Shown here one piece after another: positions 1-7,241 of a DNA stretch of 25,108 bases (positions within the stretch are counted from its first letter, which is position 1; each line of letters starts with the position of its first letter). The notes under the pieces were generated by a model that saw only the letters and a list, made by a program, of their open reading frames with translations, searched no databases and was not told the DNA's origin. A program made the position numbers and the translations under genes. The stretch comes from Blautia sp. OF03-15BH (GTDB lineage: Bacteria; Bacillota; Clostridia; Lachnospirales; Lachnospiraceae), in assembly GCF_003463065.1 (NCBI RefSeq), contig NZ_QSCM01000008.1:140068-165175 (forward strand), read 5' to 3'.

Positions 1-198
1 TAAAAATTACCGGTGCAATATAAAGTTGGTAGAGAAGTATCTAGTATCTACAGAAGAAAATCGGTTTGAGTATTCTCCGGTGCCAAAACGGTGCCAAGAA
101 ATCAGGCAAATCAAAATAGGTGGTGCAATTCAGCCGTTTTTCACTGTATTTTGGAGAGAAAACCATAAAAAATATGAGGTAAAACGGGATTAAAGTAT
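1..198. mobile_element. Terminal segment of a probable integrated element, cut by the window edge
   Basis: No open reading frame is visible in this AT-rich stretch. It holds four copies of a GGTGCMA-type motif, all in the same orientation (10-18, 77-86, 89-97, 121-128), of which two are nearly adjacent. It is joined directly to the last codons of tuf. Same-strand short repeats beside a gene 3' end are typical of the arm-type binding sites of tyrosine recombinases at the ends of phages and integrative conjugative elements. No integrase gene is inside the window, so this is an inference from repeat layout and from the truncated host gene. Confidence 0.5.
10..128 (+). repeat. Four directly repeated GGTGCMA motifs, candidate integrase arm sites
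   Basis: The copies are CCGGTGCAA at 10-18, CCGGTGCCAA at 77-86, CGGTGCCAA at 89-97 and GGTGCAA at 122-128. They lie 71-190 bp from the tuf junction, the usual distance range for recombinase arm sites. Function is inferred. Confidence 0.45.
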
Positions 199-252
199 CG
201 TGAAGGTGGACGTACTGTAGGATCAGGACGTGTTGCTACCATCATCGAGTAA
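199..252 (+). pseudogene. tuf: 3' tail of elongation factor Tu gene (displaced att-type fragment)
   Basis: The frame starting at 199 reads REGGRTVGSGRVATIIE followed by TAA at 250-252. This is the highly conserved C-terminus of bacterial EF-Tu. Upstream of codon CGT at 199 the reading frame no longer matches EF-Tu, and an in-frame TGA lies at 175-177, so only about 17 codons are present. A stem-loop terminator follows at 309-338, as expected downstream of a real tuf. The simplest reading is that an element integrated in the 3' end of tuf. The element would carry a copy of the end that restores the gene on its far side and leave this displaced tail here. An old rearrangement is the alternative. 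EF-Tu identity is confident; the integration history is inferred. Confidence 0.85.
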
Positions 253-308
253 TCACTGATTAATATATATTGAGTACCGTAAGGTACATTGTGTCCAAGC
301 GTAAGATG

Positions 309-338
309 CCCCGGAACCGTAAGGTTTCCGGGGTTTTT
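309..338 (+). terminator. Rho-independent terminator after tuf
   Basis: A GC-rich stem is formed by CCCCGGAACC and GGTTTCCGGGG with a GTAA loop and one bulge, followed by TTTTT. It lies 57 bp after the EF-Tu stop codon. Confidence 0.85.
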
Positions 339-527
339 CTGTTACCCTAAAAAAACAAACGCACCTATTCAGCCACTGTTCAGATCTGCTATTGCAGATA
401 TTTGTGTATGTAGCACAGACAGAAAGAGAGTTTATTGACCAACGCCAGACGGTAAATTTATTCGGAATCAGCACACGACATTTTATAGCAGATATAAAAA
501 AGAAGTTGAGAAAAATGTGTCGAATGG

Positions 528-556
528 TAGACGTTAAGAAACGCATATGATATACT
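528..556 (+). promoter_or_regulatory. Candidate promoter for the CAP-protein gene
   Basis: TAGACG (528-533) and TATACT (551-556) are separated by 17 bp. Transcription from here would pass through the inverted repeat at 582-630 and the structured leader before reaching the gene at 790. The -35 box has two mismatches to consensus, so the call is weak. Confidence 0.35.
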
Positions 557-581
557 TCAAATAGAAGCGAGAAATACATAC

Positions 582-630
582 AATAAAAGCATGAAAAATA
601 GTACATTTTCTGTTGTTTCATGCTTTTATT
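582..630. terminator. Perfect 15-bp inverted repeat, terminator- or attenuator-like
   Basis: AATAAAAGCATGAAA (582-596) and TTTCATGCTTTTATT (616-630) are exact inverse complements around a 19-nt loop. The arms begin with A-rich and end with T-rich sequence, giving a weak U-run in both directions. It could be a bidirectional terminator, or an attenuator if the promoter at 528-556 is real. Confidence 0.45.
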
Positions 631-656
631 CAGATGTATCAAAATGTCTGAGATTT

Positions 657-770
657 GAACGCAGATAAGCATTCCCACGCTTCAAGTGTGCGGAGCATTA
701 AGCGGCGGGTGAGGGAGATGCGATCTGCGTTCATGAGCAAGTAGCGAAGCGGATTGCGAATGTCCGCTTT
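657..770 (+). promoter_or_regulatory. Structured 5' leader segment before the CAP-protein gene
   Basis: An outer 10-bp perfect pairing joins GAACGCAGAT (657-666) and ATCTGCGTTC (723-732). It encloses a small hairpin CACGC/GTGTG (676-680, 686-690). A second hairpin AAGCGGA/TCCGCTT (747-753, 763-769) lies just before the ribosome binding site at 778. I do not recognise a riboswitch class. It could be a structured leader or a short dispersed repeat. Confidence 0.4.
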
Positions 771-789
771 ACGATTCGGAGGGAAGAAC

Positions 790-3700
790 ATGAAGAGAAT
801 GAAGAGAACAAAATTACGGTTGTTGTTACTATTGCTTTTTCTTGGAGGACTCATTATTCTTCCTCAAAAAGCCAAAGCTGCTGAGATTATTCCGGTAAAT
901 ATTTCCGTAAAATACGGACAGACAGAAGCTCGAACAATTCTTGATATGATCAATGAGGCACGAACAAACAGTGAGTATGCATGGTATTGGAATATGGACG
1001 ATACTACAAAAACTTATTGTACGGATTTAAAAGAACTTAAGTATGATTATGACCTTGAACGAGTAGCTATGAAACGTGCCACAGAAATTGCATTATCTTA
1101 TGATCATGAACGTCCAATGGGAGGGTATGCCTGGGATACTTATCCGCAAGAAAATATTAGATGCAATTATGCTGGTGAAAATATAGCTGCCGGCCAAAAT
1201 ACGGCTTCTCAAGTAAATTTTGCTTGGAGAGAAGATGATTATTTTTATGCTGGGCAGGGGCATCGTAGAAATATGCTTTCTTCTAAATTTAATTGTGTCG
1301 GAATTGGTCACGTTTATTATAATGGAGTACATTACTGGGTAGAAGAATTTGCCTGCAGACCTGAGATAAATACAACTGAAGTTCCGGCAAACGATAGTAC
1401 TGAAACGGTTTCTGTTTCTGTAGATAAAACGAAAATCGAAAAGGTCAATGTAAGATTTGACCAGGAGACTTACTCTTTACGCATAGGAGAGAATACAACA
1501 CCAGCAATTAAAGAGACCAGAATAGGTGTTACTAATTTTTGGTCAGGTGGAAGAGGCTTGGCACCTGTTCTAGATACTCCAGTTATCTCTGTAGCTGATC
1601 CCTCGATTGCAGCCTATAACAATAATCAGCTTTCAGGCTTAAAGGAGGGTACAACAAAGCTGACTGCAACCCTTTATGGTATGACGGCATCTGATTCATC
1701 GACAGTAGCTGTCCACGATTGTAAGAATCATTGGGATAATGGAATGGTTACTAAAAAGCCGACCTGTACAGCTCCCGGGGAAAAAACGTTTACCTGCAGT
1801 ATGTGTAAAAGCACCCAAAAAGAAAGTGTTTCTGCAACCGGCCATAATTATGCGTCAGCCTGGACCACAGATATAGCTCCGACTTGTGAAAAAACAGGTA
1901 CAGAAAGCCGCCATTGTAAAAATGATAACTGTACAGCAACAACAGATCAAAGAAGCATTGCTGCCTTGGGGCATAGCTGGAAAGATAATAAAGATGAAAC
2001 GGCAACGTGTACTCGAGATGGATGCAATGCAAAGCATACTCATGAATGGGATGCGGGAACAATAACTGCAGAGCCAACCTGTACGACAGCAGGAGAACGA
2101 ATATATCATTGTAGCTATGGAGAAAATGGAGTTTGTACAGCCACAAAAACAGAAGCTATAAAAAAACTTGGGCATAAATATATCCTGACAAAAAGAGATG
2201 CACCAACTTGTGAAAGCGATGGCGTTCTCCACGGTAAATGTAGTCGCTGTTCAAAAACAATAACTAAGCAAGATACCAAAAATCTGGCGTTGGGACATTC
2301 TTGGACAGACAATGGCGATGGAACAGCAACCTGTAGCAGGGAAGGTTGTGGAATGAAGCATATCCATAATTTTGATTCAGGAACAATATCAATACTTCCA
2401 ACTTGTACAACAAACGGAGAAAAAGAATATAGCTGCACTTATACAAACTGTCCTTATAAAAAAACGGAACCTTTAAAAGCAACCGGTCATAAGAACAAAG
2501 AAACCAGAAATGCAAAAAAACCAACCTGCAAAGAAGAGGGGTATACTGGAGACGTCTATTGCAAAGACTGTGGAACACAACTTTCTTCTGGAAAAGTAAC
2601 TAAGAAATTTGAGCATGACTGGAATAGTGGTACAGTTACAAAAGAGGCAACCTGTACGGAAGAAGGAATCGTGATCTACACATGTGAAAGCTGTGGTGAT
2701 ACCGAAACAATTAACATTCCAAGGGCTGCACATAATTACATAAAAGAGCAACAACAGGATGCTACCTGCACAGAAAATGGATATTCGATTTCTGTTTGCC
2801 AAACCTGTAATGATAAGAAAAAGGAAGAAATTCCGGCGACAGGCCATGTGAAAAGTACTCTTAATGAAAAGAAGCCAACCTGTAAAGAAGAAGGATATAC
2901 AGGTGATGTTTACTGTCAGGATTGTGGTATCTTGATTGAAGAAGGTAAGGTAATTCCAAAAGTAGAACATATATGGAATATGGGTGAAATTACAACACAG
3001 GCCACCTGTACTACCGGAGGTATCAAGACCTATACCTGCACTTCTTGCGGAACTACTAAAACAGAAGCAATCGGAGCAACTATTCATGGAGCAACAGAAA
3101 TCAGAAATAAAAAAGCTGCAAGTGTCACATCTGAAGGTTACACGGGAGACATTTACTGCACAATCTGTAAGCAGAAAATAAGTTCAGGTAACATAATTGC
3201 AAAACTCACACCACAAACAGCAACACCTGGAAAGATAGTAAAGGATAAATCAACCAATGGTGTTTACAAAGTCCTGAAGGATGGAGTAAGTGTTGAGTTT
3301 ATCAAACCTGTTTATAAAAAAGCATCGGCAAGAATTCCAGATACAATCAAAGTTAATGGAATTACCTGCAAAGTAACCGGAATATCAGCAAATGCATTTA
3401 AGAATAATAAATTACTTAAGTCTGTTACAATAGGAAGAAATGTTACAGTGATCGGAACGAATGCATTTTATGGATGTAAGAAACTGAGCAGGGTGAATGG
3501 CGGAAATGGAATCATAAAGATAGGCCACAGAGCATTTGCAAATTGTATAAGCCTGAGTAGAATAACAATTCCTGGAACTGTCAGAAGTATTGGAAAACAG
3601 GCATTCTGTAATTGTAAGAAACTCAGGAGCATTACAATTAAGACAAGAACACTGTCAGGTAAAACTGTAGGTTCAAAAGCTTTTGCAGGAACTTATAAAA

Positions 3701-3795
3701 AGCCAATTGTCAAAGTTCCAGAAAAACAGCTGAAAGTATATAAGAAGGTTTTAAAAGCACAAGGAATGAGTTCCAAGGCAGTTTATAGAAAGTAA
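790..3795 (+). CDS. Secreted CAP-domain protein with Cys-rich repeats and BspA-type LRR
   Basis: This is a 1001-residue secreted protein. The start at 790 is chosen because GGAGGG (778-783) sits 6 nt upstream and a signal peptide follows directly (basic N-terminus, Leu-rich core, AKA-A cleavage near residue 30). An upstream in-frame ATG at 754 has no such site. Residues about 45-190 form a CAP/SCP (PR-1-like) domain with H106, E130 and the GQGHRRNM block around H158. Residues 215-310 look Ig-like. Residues 311 to about 805 hold eleven units of 35-65 residues, most with a PTC..G..Y.C..C pattern. Residues 824-975 match BspA-like leucine-rich repeats (LRR_5: AF..C..L..I.I). No LPXTG motif or membrane anchor is visible, so attachment is unclear. 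The base composition is more AT-rich than the neighbouring genes, hinting at transfer. An adhesin or surface role is inferred. Confidence 0.88.
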   Translation: MKRMKRTKLRLLLLLLFLGGLIILPQKAKAAEIIPVNISVKYGQTEARTILDMINEARTNSEYAWYWNMDDTTKTYCTDLKELKYDYDLERVAMKRATEIALSYDHERPMGGYAWDTYPQENIRCNYAGENIAAGQNTASQVNFAWREDDYFYAGQGHRRNMLSSKFNCVGIGHVYYNGVHYWVEEFACRPEINTTEVPANDSTETVSVSVDKTKIEKVNVRFDQETYSLRIGENTTPAIKETRIGVTNFWSGGRGLAPVLDTPVISVADPSIAAYNNNQLSGLKEGTTKLTATLYGMTASDSSTVAVHDCKNHWDNGMVTKKPTCTAPGEKTFTCSMCKSTQKESVSATGHNYASAWTTDIAPTCEKTGTESRHCKNDNCTATTDQRSIAALGHSWKDNKDETATCTRDGCNAKHTHEWDAGTITAEPTCTTAGERIYHCSYGENGVCTATKTEAIKKLGHKYILTKRDAPTCESDGVLHGKCSRCSKTITKQDTKNLALGHSWTDNGDGTATCSREGCGMKHIHNFDSGTISILPTCTTNGEKEYSCTYTNCPYKKTEPLKATGHKNKETRNAKKPTCKEEGYTGDVYCKDCGTQLSSGKVTKKFEHDWNSGTVTKEATCTEEGIVIYTCESCGDTETINIPRAAHNYIKEQQQDATCTENGYSISVCQTCNDKKKEEIPATGHVKSTLNEKKPTCKEEGYTGDVYCQDCGILIEEGKVIPKVEHIWNMGEITTQATCTTGGIKTYTCTSCGTTKTEAIGATIHGATEIRNKKAASVTSEGYTGDIYCTICKQKISSGNIIAKLTPQTATPGKIVKDKSTNGVYKVLKDGVSVEFIKPVYKKASARIPDTIKVNGITCKVTGISANAFKNNKLLKSVTIGRNVTVIGTNAFYGCKKLSRVNGGNGIIKIGHRAFANCISLSRITIPGTVRSIGKQAFCNCKKLRSITIKTRTLSGKTVGSKAFAGTYKKPIVKVPEKQLKVYKKVLKAQGMSSKAVYRK

Positions 3796-3822
3796 AAAAA
3801 CGAACCGCCTTAGTCTAAGATA

Positions 3823-3853
3823 CCCCGAAGGTCGGAAGATCTCCGGGGTTTTT
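3823..3853 (+). terminator. Rho-independent terminator after the CAP-protein gene
   Basis: CCCCGAAGGTC pairs with GATCTCCGGGG around a GGAA loop (one G-U pair and one mismatch), followed by TTTTT. The distal part CCGGGGTTTTTCTGT is the same as in the tuf terminator at 309-338. The rest of the 304-bp gap before 4100 holds only a promoter. Confidence 0.8.
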
Positions 3854-4031
3854 CTGTATTTGACGTGTTCATCTCAGAGGAGTCTTTTTTTGCGGTAAAG
3901 GAAAAAACAAGTCTACCGATCGTGCCGGAGGAGAGCAGCAGAGGTGATTTTTTTGCTTATTGGAGAACGAGGATTTTTCAACTGTCAGTTTTATGGATTC
4001 TGCATGGAATTTCATAGATCATGCCTGAGAA

Positions 4032-4060
4032 TTGACTTTATGCCTTTGCATTGATAGAAT
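4032..4060 (+). promoter_or_regulatory. Sigma-A-type promoter for the zinc-ribbon/FliB operon
   Basis: TTGACT (4032-4037), a 17-bp spacer and TAGAAT (4055-4060) lie 40 bp before the start codon. AGGAGG at 4085-4090 is the ribosome binding site. Confidence 0.75.
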
Positions 4061-4099
4061 GACAGATAAGACACAAAAGAAATCAGGAGGAAAAAGAAC

Positions 4100-4369
4100 A
4101 TGTACTATGTACCGGAAGGCACAAAAGTGTGCGGTTATTATGAATGTAAAAAGTGCGGGAAACGGTTTCTGTCTCTGCAGACGATGAAGCAGATCCCCTG
4201 CCCGGACTGTGCAGCGGAGATCGATTATGAGATCGGTCCGGATGAGACCATGGAGGAGGTCGTAGATACGGCTGTCCTTCTGGAAAAGGTCGAGGGAGAA
4301 GAAGAGGTGATCCGGATGGATGCGCTTTTAAGCCTTGCTGTCACAGGCGGAGACTATAACTGGATCTAA
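4100..4369 (+). CDS. Small zinc-ribbon protein of unknown function
   Basis: An 89-residue soluble protein whose N-terminal third carries C16-x2-C19 and C34-x2-C37, a classic four-Cys zinc ribbon, with one more Cys at 11. The rest is acidic (about residues 45-75) with no known domain that I recognise. The start is fixed by AGGAGG at 4085-4090, 9 nt upstream. It is followed after 12 bp by a FliB-family gene and shares its promoter, so the two are very likely cotranscribed. The role is unknown. A partner or metal-binding accessory of the downstream Cys-rich protein is only a guess. Confidence 0.8.
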   Translation: MYYVPEGTKVCGYYECKKCGKRFLSLQTMKQIPCPDCAAEIDYEIGPDETMEEVVDTAVLLEKVEGEEEVIRMDALLSLAVTGGDYNWI

Positions 4370-4381
4370 AGGAGGAATGAG

Positions 4382-5527
4382 ATGCAGCGCTTTCGCCCGG
4401 CATATTATGAAACATTTGTCTGTATGGCAGACCGGTGTCCGAGGACCTGCTGCCAGGAATGGAAAATCTATGTAGATGAGAAAACAGAGAAACAGTGGGA
4501 GAACCTTATTCCGCCGCAGGAGGTCATGCCACAGAAGACAGCTTTAAGTGATTATATTGTAAACAAGGAAGGAAGCAGAGTCATTCATCTGGATCAGGCA
4601 CAGCGTTGCCCCTTCCTGAATGGAAAAAATCTCTGTAGCCTTGTATGCACGTACGGGGATATGGTACTTTCCGAAACCTGCCGGGTCTTTCCGAGAGAGG
4701 TTCATGTTTTTGAGGATCATGAAGAAGAGACACTGATGCCCTGCTGTCCGGCTGTGATCGATCTTTGGGAGAAAGGAGAACCGGGTTTTCCTTCGATTCC
4801 GGGAGATGAGGATGATTTCTACCTGGCTCTCAGAAAAGAAATCATGAAGCTTCTGGAGCATACGGAGCAGACTCTGGAGGAAGGGCTTCTGGAAGCTTCG
4901 TATATCCTGCTGGAGCTTGGAAAAAAGAAAAAGCCGGGGCAGGCTGATGTGAAGGACTGCTTTTCGGAAGAGACCAGAACAGAACTTTTAAAAGCCATAA
5001 GAAGAGTAGAGATATTAGCAGAAGATACGGTGCTGGAGTGCAATGAACTTTTACAGGATCTGGCTGTTAATTATAGGGCAGAAGGGCTTTATGAAGAGTT
5101 TCTGGAGCCGCTGCTGATGCTATCCGAATCCATTTCAGAGGGCGAACAGGATGAGGTGTTGGCAGAAAAATGGAAGGCATTTCAAAAGGAGTGGAAAGAC
5201 CGGGAATCTTTGATCCGGAACTTTTTGCTCAATGAGATCTTTTCTGATCTGTTATCTTTGGAAACAGACATTGAGAATATACTTCTTCGCCTGGAATGGA
5301 TCACGCTGGAGTACGTCGGGATCCGTCAGAGTGTATTTCTTCGATGGCTTCTGGATGGGGAAGAAAAAATCTCCTATGAGTCTTTCCGTGATGCCATCGT
5401 GGTATTGACCCGGATGACCGGTTATGAGGAAGAAGATATCATGGAATATCTGGAAAACAGCTTTCAGTCACCGATATGGGAATGGGGCTATTTTGCCTTA
5501 CTTCTTTCTTCTGGAATAGAAGGATAA
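4382..5527 (+). CDS. FliB-family protein (flagellin lysine-N-methylase-like)
   Basis: A 381-residue protein with the FliB N-terminal Cys cluster C14-x4-C19-x3-CC(23,24). A second cluster follows (RCPF near 75, C.LVC, then ETCRVFPRE and MPCCP near 125-135). FliB methylates flagellin lysines in Salmonella. Clostridial homologues are usually annotated 'flagellin lysine-N-methylase' although most have not been tested. The conserved cysteines suggest a bound metal or Fe-S centre. The C-terminal half is helical and variable. AAAGGAGG at 4370-4377 lies just before the start. No flagellar gene is in this window, so the substrate may not be flagellin. Family assignment is good; activity is inferred. 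Confidence 0.8.
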   Translation: MQRFRPAYYETFVCMADRCPRTCCQEWKIYVDEKTEKQWENLIPPQEVMPQKTALSDYIVNKEGSRVIHLDQAQRCPFLNGKNLCSLVCTYGDMVLSETCRVFPREVHVFEDHEEETLMPCCPAVIDLWEKGEPGFPSIPGDEDDFYLALRKEIMKLLEHTEQTLEEGLLEASYILLELGKKKKPGQADVKDCFSEETRTELLKAIRRVEILAEDTVLECNELLQDLAVNYRAEGLYEEFLEPLLMLSESISEGEQDEVLAEKWKAFQKEWKDRESLIRNFLLNEIFSDLLSLETDIENILLRLEWITLEYVGIRQSVFLRWLLDGEEKISYESFRDAIVVLTRMTGYEEEDIMEYLENSFQSPIWEWGYFALLLSSGIEG

Positions 5528-5530
5528 AGA

Positions 5531-5572
5531 AAAAGCAGCTTCGCGGGAAAAATCCCCGTTGAAGCTGCTTTT
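5531..5572. terminator. Bidirectional terminator between convergent units
   Basis: AAAAGCAGCTTC (5531-5542) and GAAGCTGCTTTT (5561-5572) form a perfect 12-bp stem with an inner CGGGG-like pairing. The A-run and T-run ends let it serve both the FliB gene (plus) and the DUF402 gene (minus). Confidence 0.85.
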
Positions 5573-5614
5573 CAGTTGCGCCTTTTGAATGTTCATTTTA
5601 CACAGGGGAGTTTA

Positions 5615-6103
5615 TCAGCTGAGCGCGGGATCATATGCGTCGATGCAGGCTGTGAGGGCTGAAAACCGACCGGCATAGATCTCTGTGAGCAGAGCATTGG
5701 TGATGTGCAGGGCCTTGTGAAGATCATCCAGGCTTAAAAGACCGGTTTCATTGGCTTCAGAAAGCTCATCCAGATCCACGACCTTGACCCGGCCATCCGG
5801 ATAGACCAGTACATCAGCCAGAAGATCGGTAAAGACATAGGTATCGGTGGCTTTATCGTAGGAGTGGGTAACAATGTCACAGTACCAGCAGATCAGGCTG
5901 CCGTCGGCTTTATAAAACTTGCTGACTTTGATGCCTTTGTCAAGAAAATAGCAGGAAAAACCATGGTGCAGGTCTTTTTTCGGCCGTAAGGTATTCCATC
6001 GGGTGATGATCTTTTTTTCATCACGGTAAAGAAGTTCGTCATCCTTTAAAAGGATACACTCTTCAGGAATGAGGCGTTTGCGGTACAGGATTGGTCTTTT
6101 CAT
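5615..6103 (-). CDS. DUF402-family protein (possible nucleoside phosphatase type)
   Basis: A 162-residue protein (MKRPILYRK...). The start at 6103 is preceded by AAAGGAG with 8 nt spacing; an ATG pair further upstream at 6124 has no good site. It carries the DUF402 core: H-G-F-x-C-Y-F, then L-I-C-W-Y-C-D-I, then F-T-D-L-L-A-D-V-L-V-Y-P-D-G-R and D-L-D-E-L. Acidic residues in these positions bind metal in the characterised nucleoside di/triphosphatase (Ntdp) of Gram-positive bacteria, which shares this fold. Whether this protein has that activity is unknown. Its first 41 nt overlap the end of the AraC-family gene upstream, so the two are probably translationally coupled. A bidirectional terminator lies downstream. 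Confidence 0.8.
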   Translation of the reverse strand: MKRPILYRKRLIPEECILLKDDELLYRDEKKIITRWNTLRPKKDLHHGFSCYFLDKGIKVSKFYKADGSLICWYCDIVTHSYDKATDTYVFTDLLADVLVYPDGRVKVVDLDELSEANETGLLSLDDLHKALHITNALLTEIYAGRFSALTACIDAYDPALS

Positions 6104-7034
6104 GGGAAACACTCCTTTCATCATTCCGGACCAGGGTCAGAGAATCATATTCCACAAACTCCTGGTGAGGTGATTTTCTTTTGTAATAGGAAAGATTAAT
6201 GGAATCCGGATCATCCAGGCTGAGAAACTGGCTGGGTGTGTATCCGGTGATTTCCTTGAATACCCGGTTGAAGGTCCGGATATTGTTGAAGCCGGAAGAA
6301 AGAGCGATATCCAGTACACGGTTTCCGGATATTTTAAGCTCTGTTGCGGCATGCTCCACACGGATCATATTCAGGTAGGTGACGAAGTTGATGCCCATAA
6401 GGCGTTTGAAAACGCGGGAAAAATAACTTTCACTGAAGTTCATTTTTTCAGCGGCGAAGGAGAGGGTGATGTCCTCACTGTAATGACTGTCCATATAGGC
6501 CAGAAGCTGCTGCATTTCTTCCAGCATATGAGAACGCCGGTTCCGTGAAGTGTCCATGGCTTCTCTTGGAAGAACACGCCGCAGACGGTACCAGAAAGAG
6601 CGGAGGGAGGCGGTGACGATTTCCTGATAGTAAGGCTTCTGCTCCTGAAGCTCCGTATGGGCTGTGTCAAAAAGAGAGGCGAGCTCTTCGGTAAGTCCGC
6701 AGTTTTTCAACATTTCCGATGAAATGAGCGGATGCGCATAATTGGAGTGGCGGTAAAGCGGACTGATCACACTCGGATCAAAAATAAGAAAATCCAGCTC
6801 ATTTTTCATCTCTGAGGAATCGCTGTAGTGGAAGTCACCGGTGTCAATGAGGACCAGATCTCCTGCCCTGGCAGTGAAATTGTGTTCATTGATGCAAAAA
6901 CGGGCAGATCCGGAACGCAGGTAGATCAGCTCGATCTCCTGGTGCCAGTGGGCCAGGAAGCTGATATTGGTATAGGCACATTGCCATACCATGAAATCAG
7001 ACCGGTAATTCCGAACTTCGTGAAATGCTTTCAT
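6063..7034 (-). CDS. AraC-family transcriptional regulator with cupin-like sensor domain
   Basis: A 323-residue regulator. The start at 7034 follows AAAGGAG with 5 nt spacing; the open frame extends upstream but without a binding site. The N-terminal 150 residues look like an AraC-type cupin domain (AHWHQEIELIYLRSGS, then ARAGDLVLIDTGDFHY). The C-terminal about 100 residues hold two helix-turn-helix motifs (SFAAEKMNFSESYFSRVFKR and VLDIALSSGFNNIRTFNRVF followed by GYTPSQF). It is divergent from fucI, so control of fucI by a sugar ligand is a natural inference. Its 3' end overlaps the DUF402 gene by 41 bp. Confidence 0.92.
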   Translation of the reverse strand: MKAFHEVRNYRSDFMVWQCAYTNISFLAHWHQEIELIYLRSGSARFCINEHNFTARAGDLVLIDTGDFHYSDSSEMKNELDFLIFDPSVISPLYRHSNYAHPLISSEMLKNCGLTEELASLFDTAHTELQEQKPYYQEIVTASLRSFWYRLRRVLPREAMDTSRNRRSHMLEEMQQLLAYMDSHYSEDITLSFAAEKMNFSESYFSRVFKRLMGINFVTYLNMIRVEHAATELKISGNRVLDIALSSGFNNIRTFNRVFKEITGYTPSQFLSLDDPDSINLSYYKRKSPHQEFVEYDSLTLVRNDERSVSHEKTNPVPQTPHS

Positions 7035-7093
7035 ATGAACTCCTTTCCGTGGAATAAAGGATGGCAGAGCAGCCATCGCTTTTGTTACGATAC

Positions 7094-7122
7094 AGTATAA
7101 CGAAAAGGACAAAATTTGTCTA
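7094..7122 (-). promoter_or_regulatory. Promoter of the AraC-family gene
   Basis: On the minus strand, TAGACA (7122-7117), a 17-bp spacer and TATACT (7099-7094) lie about 60 bp before the start codon. Confidence 0.65.
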
Positions 7123-7142
7123 TATCCGAACAGAAAATTACG

Positions 7143-7221
7143 TGCATTTTTTCTAAGACTGTTGTATAATTGGTACATAATGAAAAGGTTTTTTGAAAAA
7201 CTATTGTCCAAAACGCTTAAA
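7143..7221 (+). promoter_or_regulatory. fucI promoter region: good -10, weak -35, partial cre-like site
   Basis: TATAAT at 7165-7170 has no recognisable -35 box at the right distance (TGCATT at 7143-7148, 16-bp spacer), which fits an activator-dependent promoter. CCAAAACGCTTAAA (7208-7221) resembles a catabolite-responsive element but lacks the leading TG, so it is only a candidate. Confidence 0.45.
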
Positions 7222-7241
7222 AACAAATGGAGGTAAGAAAA

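Larger units (their letters stand above)
253..789. other. Non-coding stretch between the tuf tail and the CAP-protein gene
   Basis: No convincing gene is present. The stretch contains the tuf terminator (309-338), a weak candidate promoter (528-556), a perfect 15-bp inverted repeat (582-596 with 616-630), a structured segment (657-770) and the ribosome binding site GGAGGG at 778-783. Frames on the minus strand lack a ribosome binding site and recognisable protein character. Confidence 0.6.

Noticed and set aside
253..678. 141-codon minus-strand frame in the left non-coding region
   Set aside because: It spans the tuf terminator and the perfect inverted repeat, has no ribosome binding site and an implausible Phe/Ile/Cys-rich translation.
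1741..3200. Tandem repeats in the surface-protein gene as a possible CRISPR-like array
   Set aside because: The repeats are diverged, in frame and explained by the Cys-rich protein units. There are no constant direct repeats with unique spacers.
7208..7221. Possible cre site (CCAAAACGCTTAAA) before fucI
   Set aside because: It lacks the leading TG of the consensus, so it is kept only as a weak note in the promoter entry.
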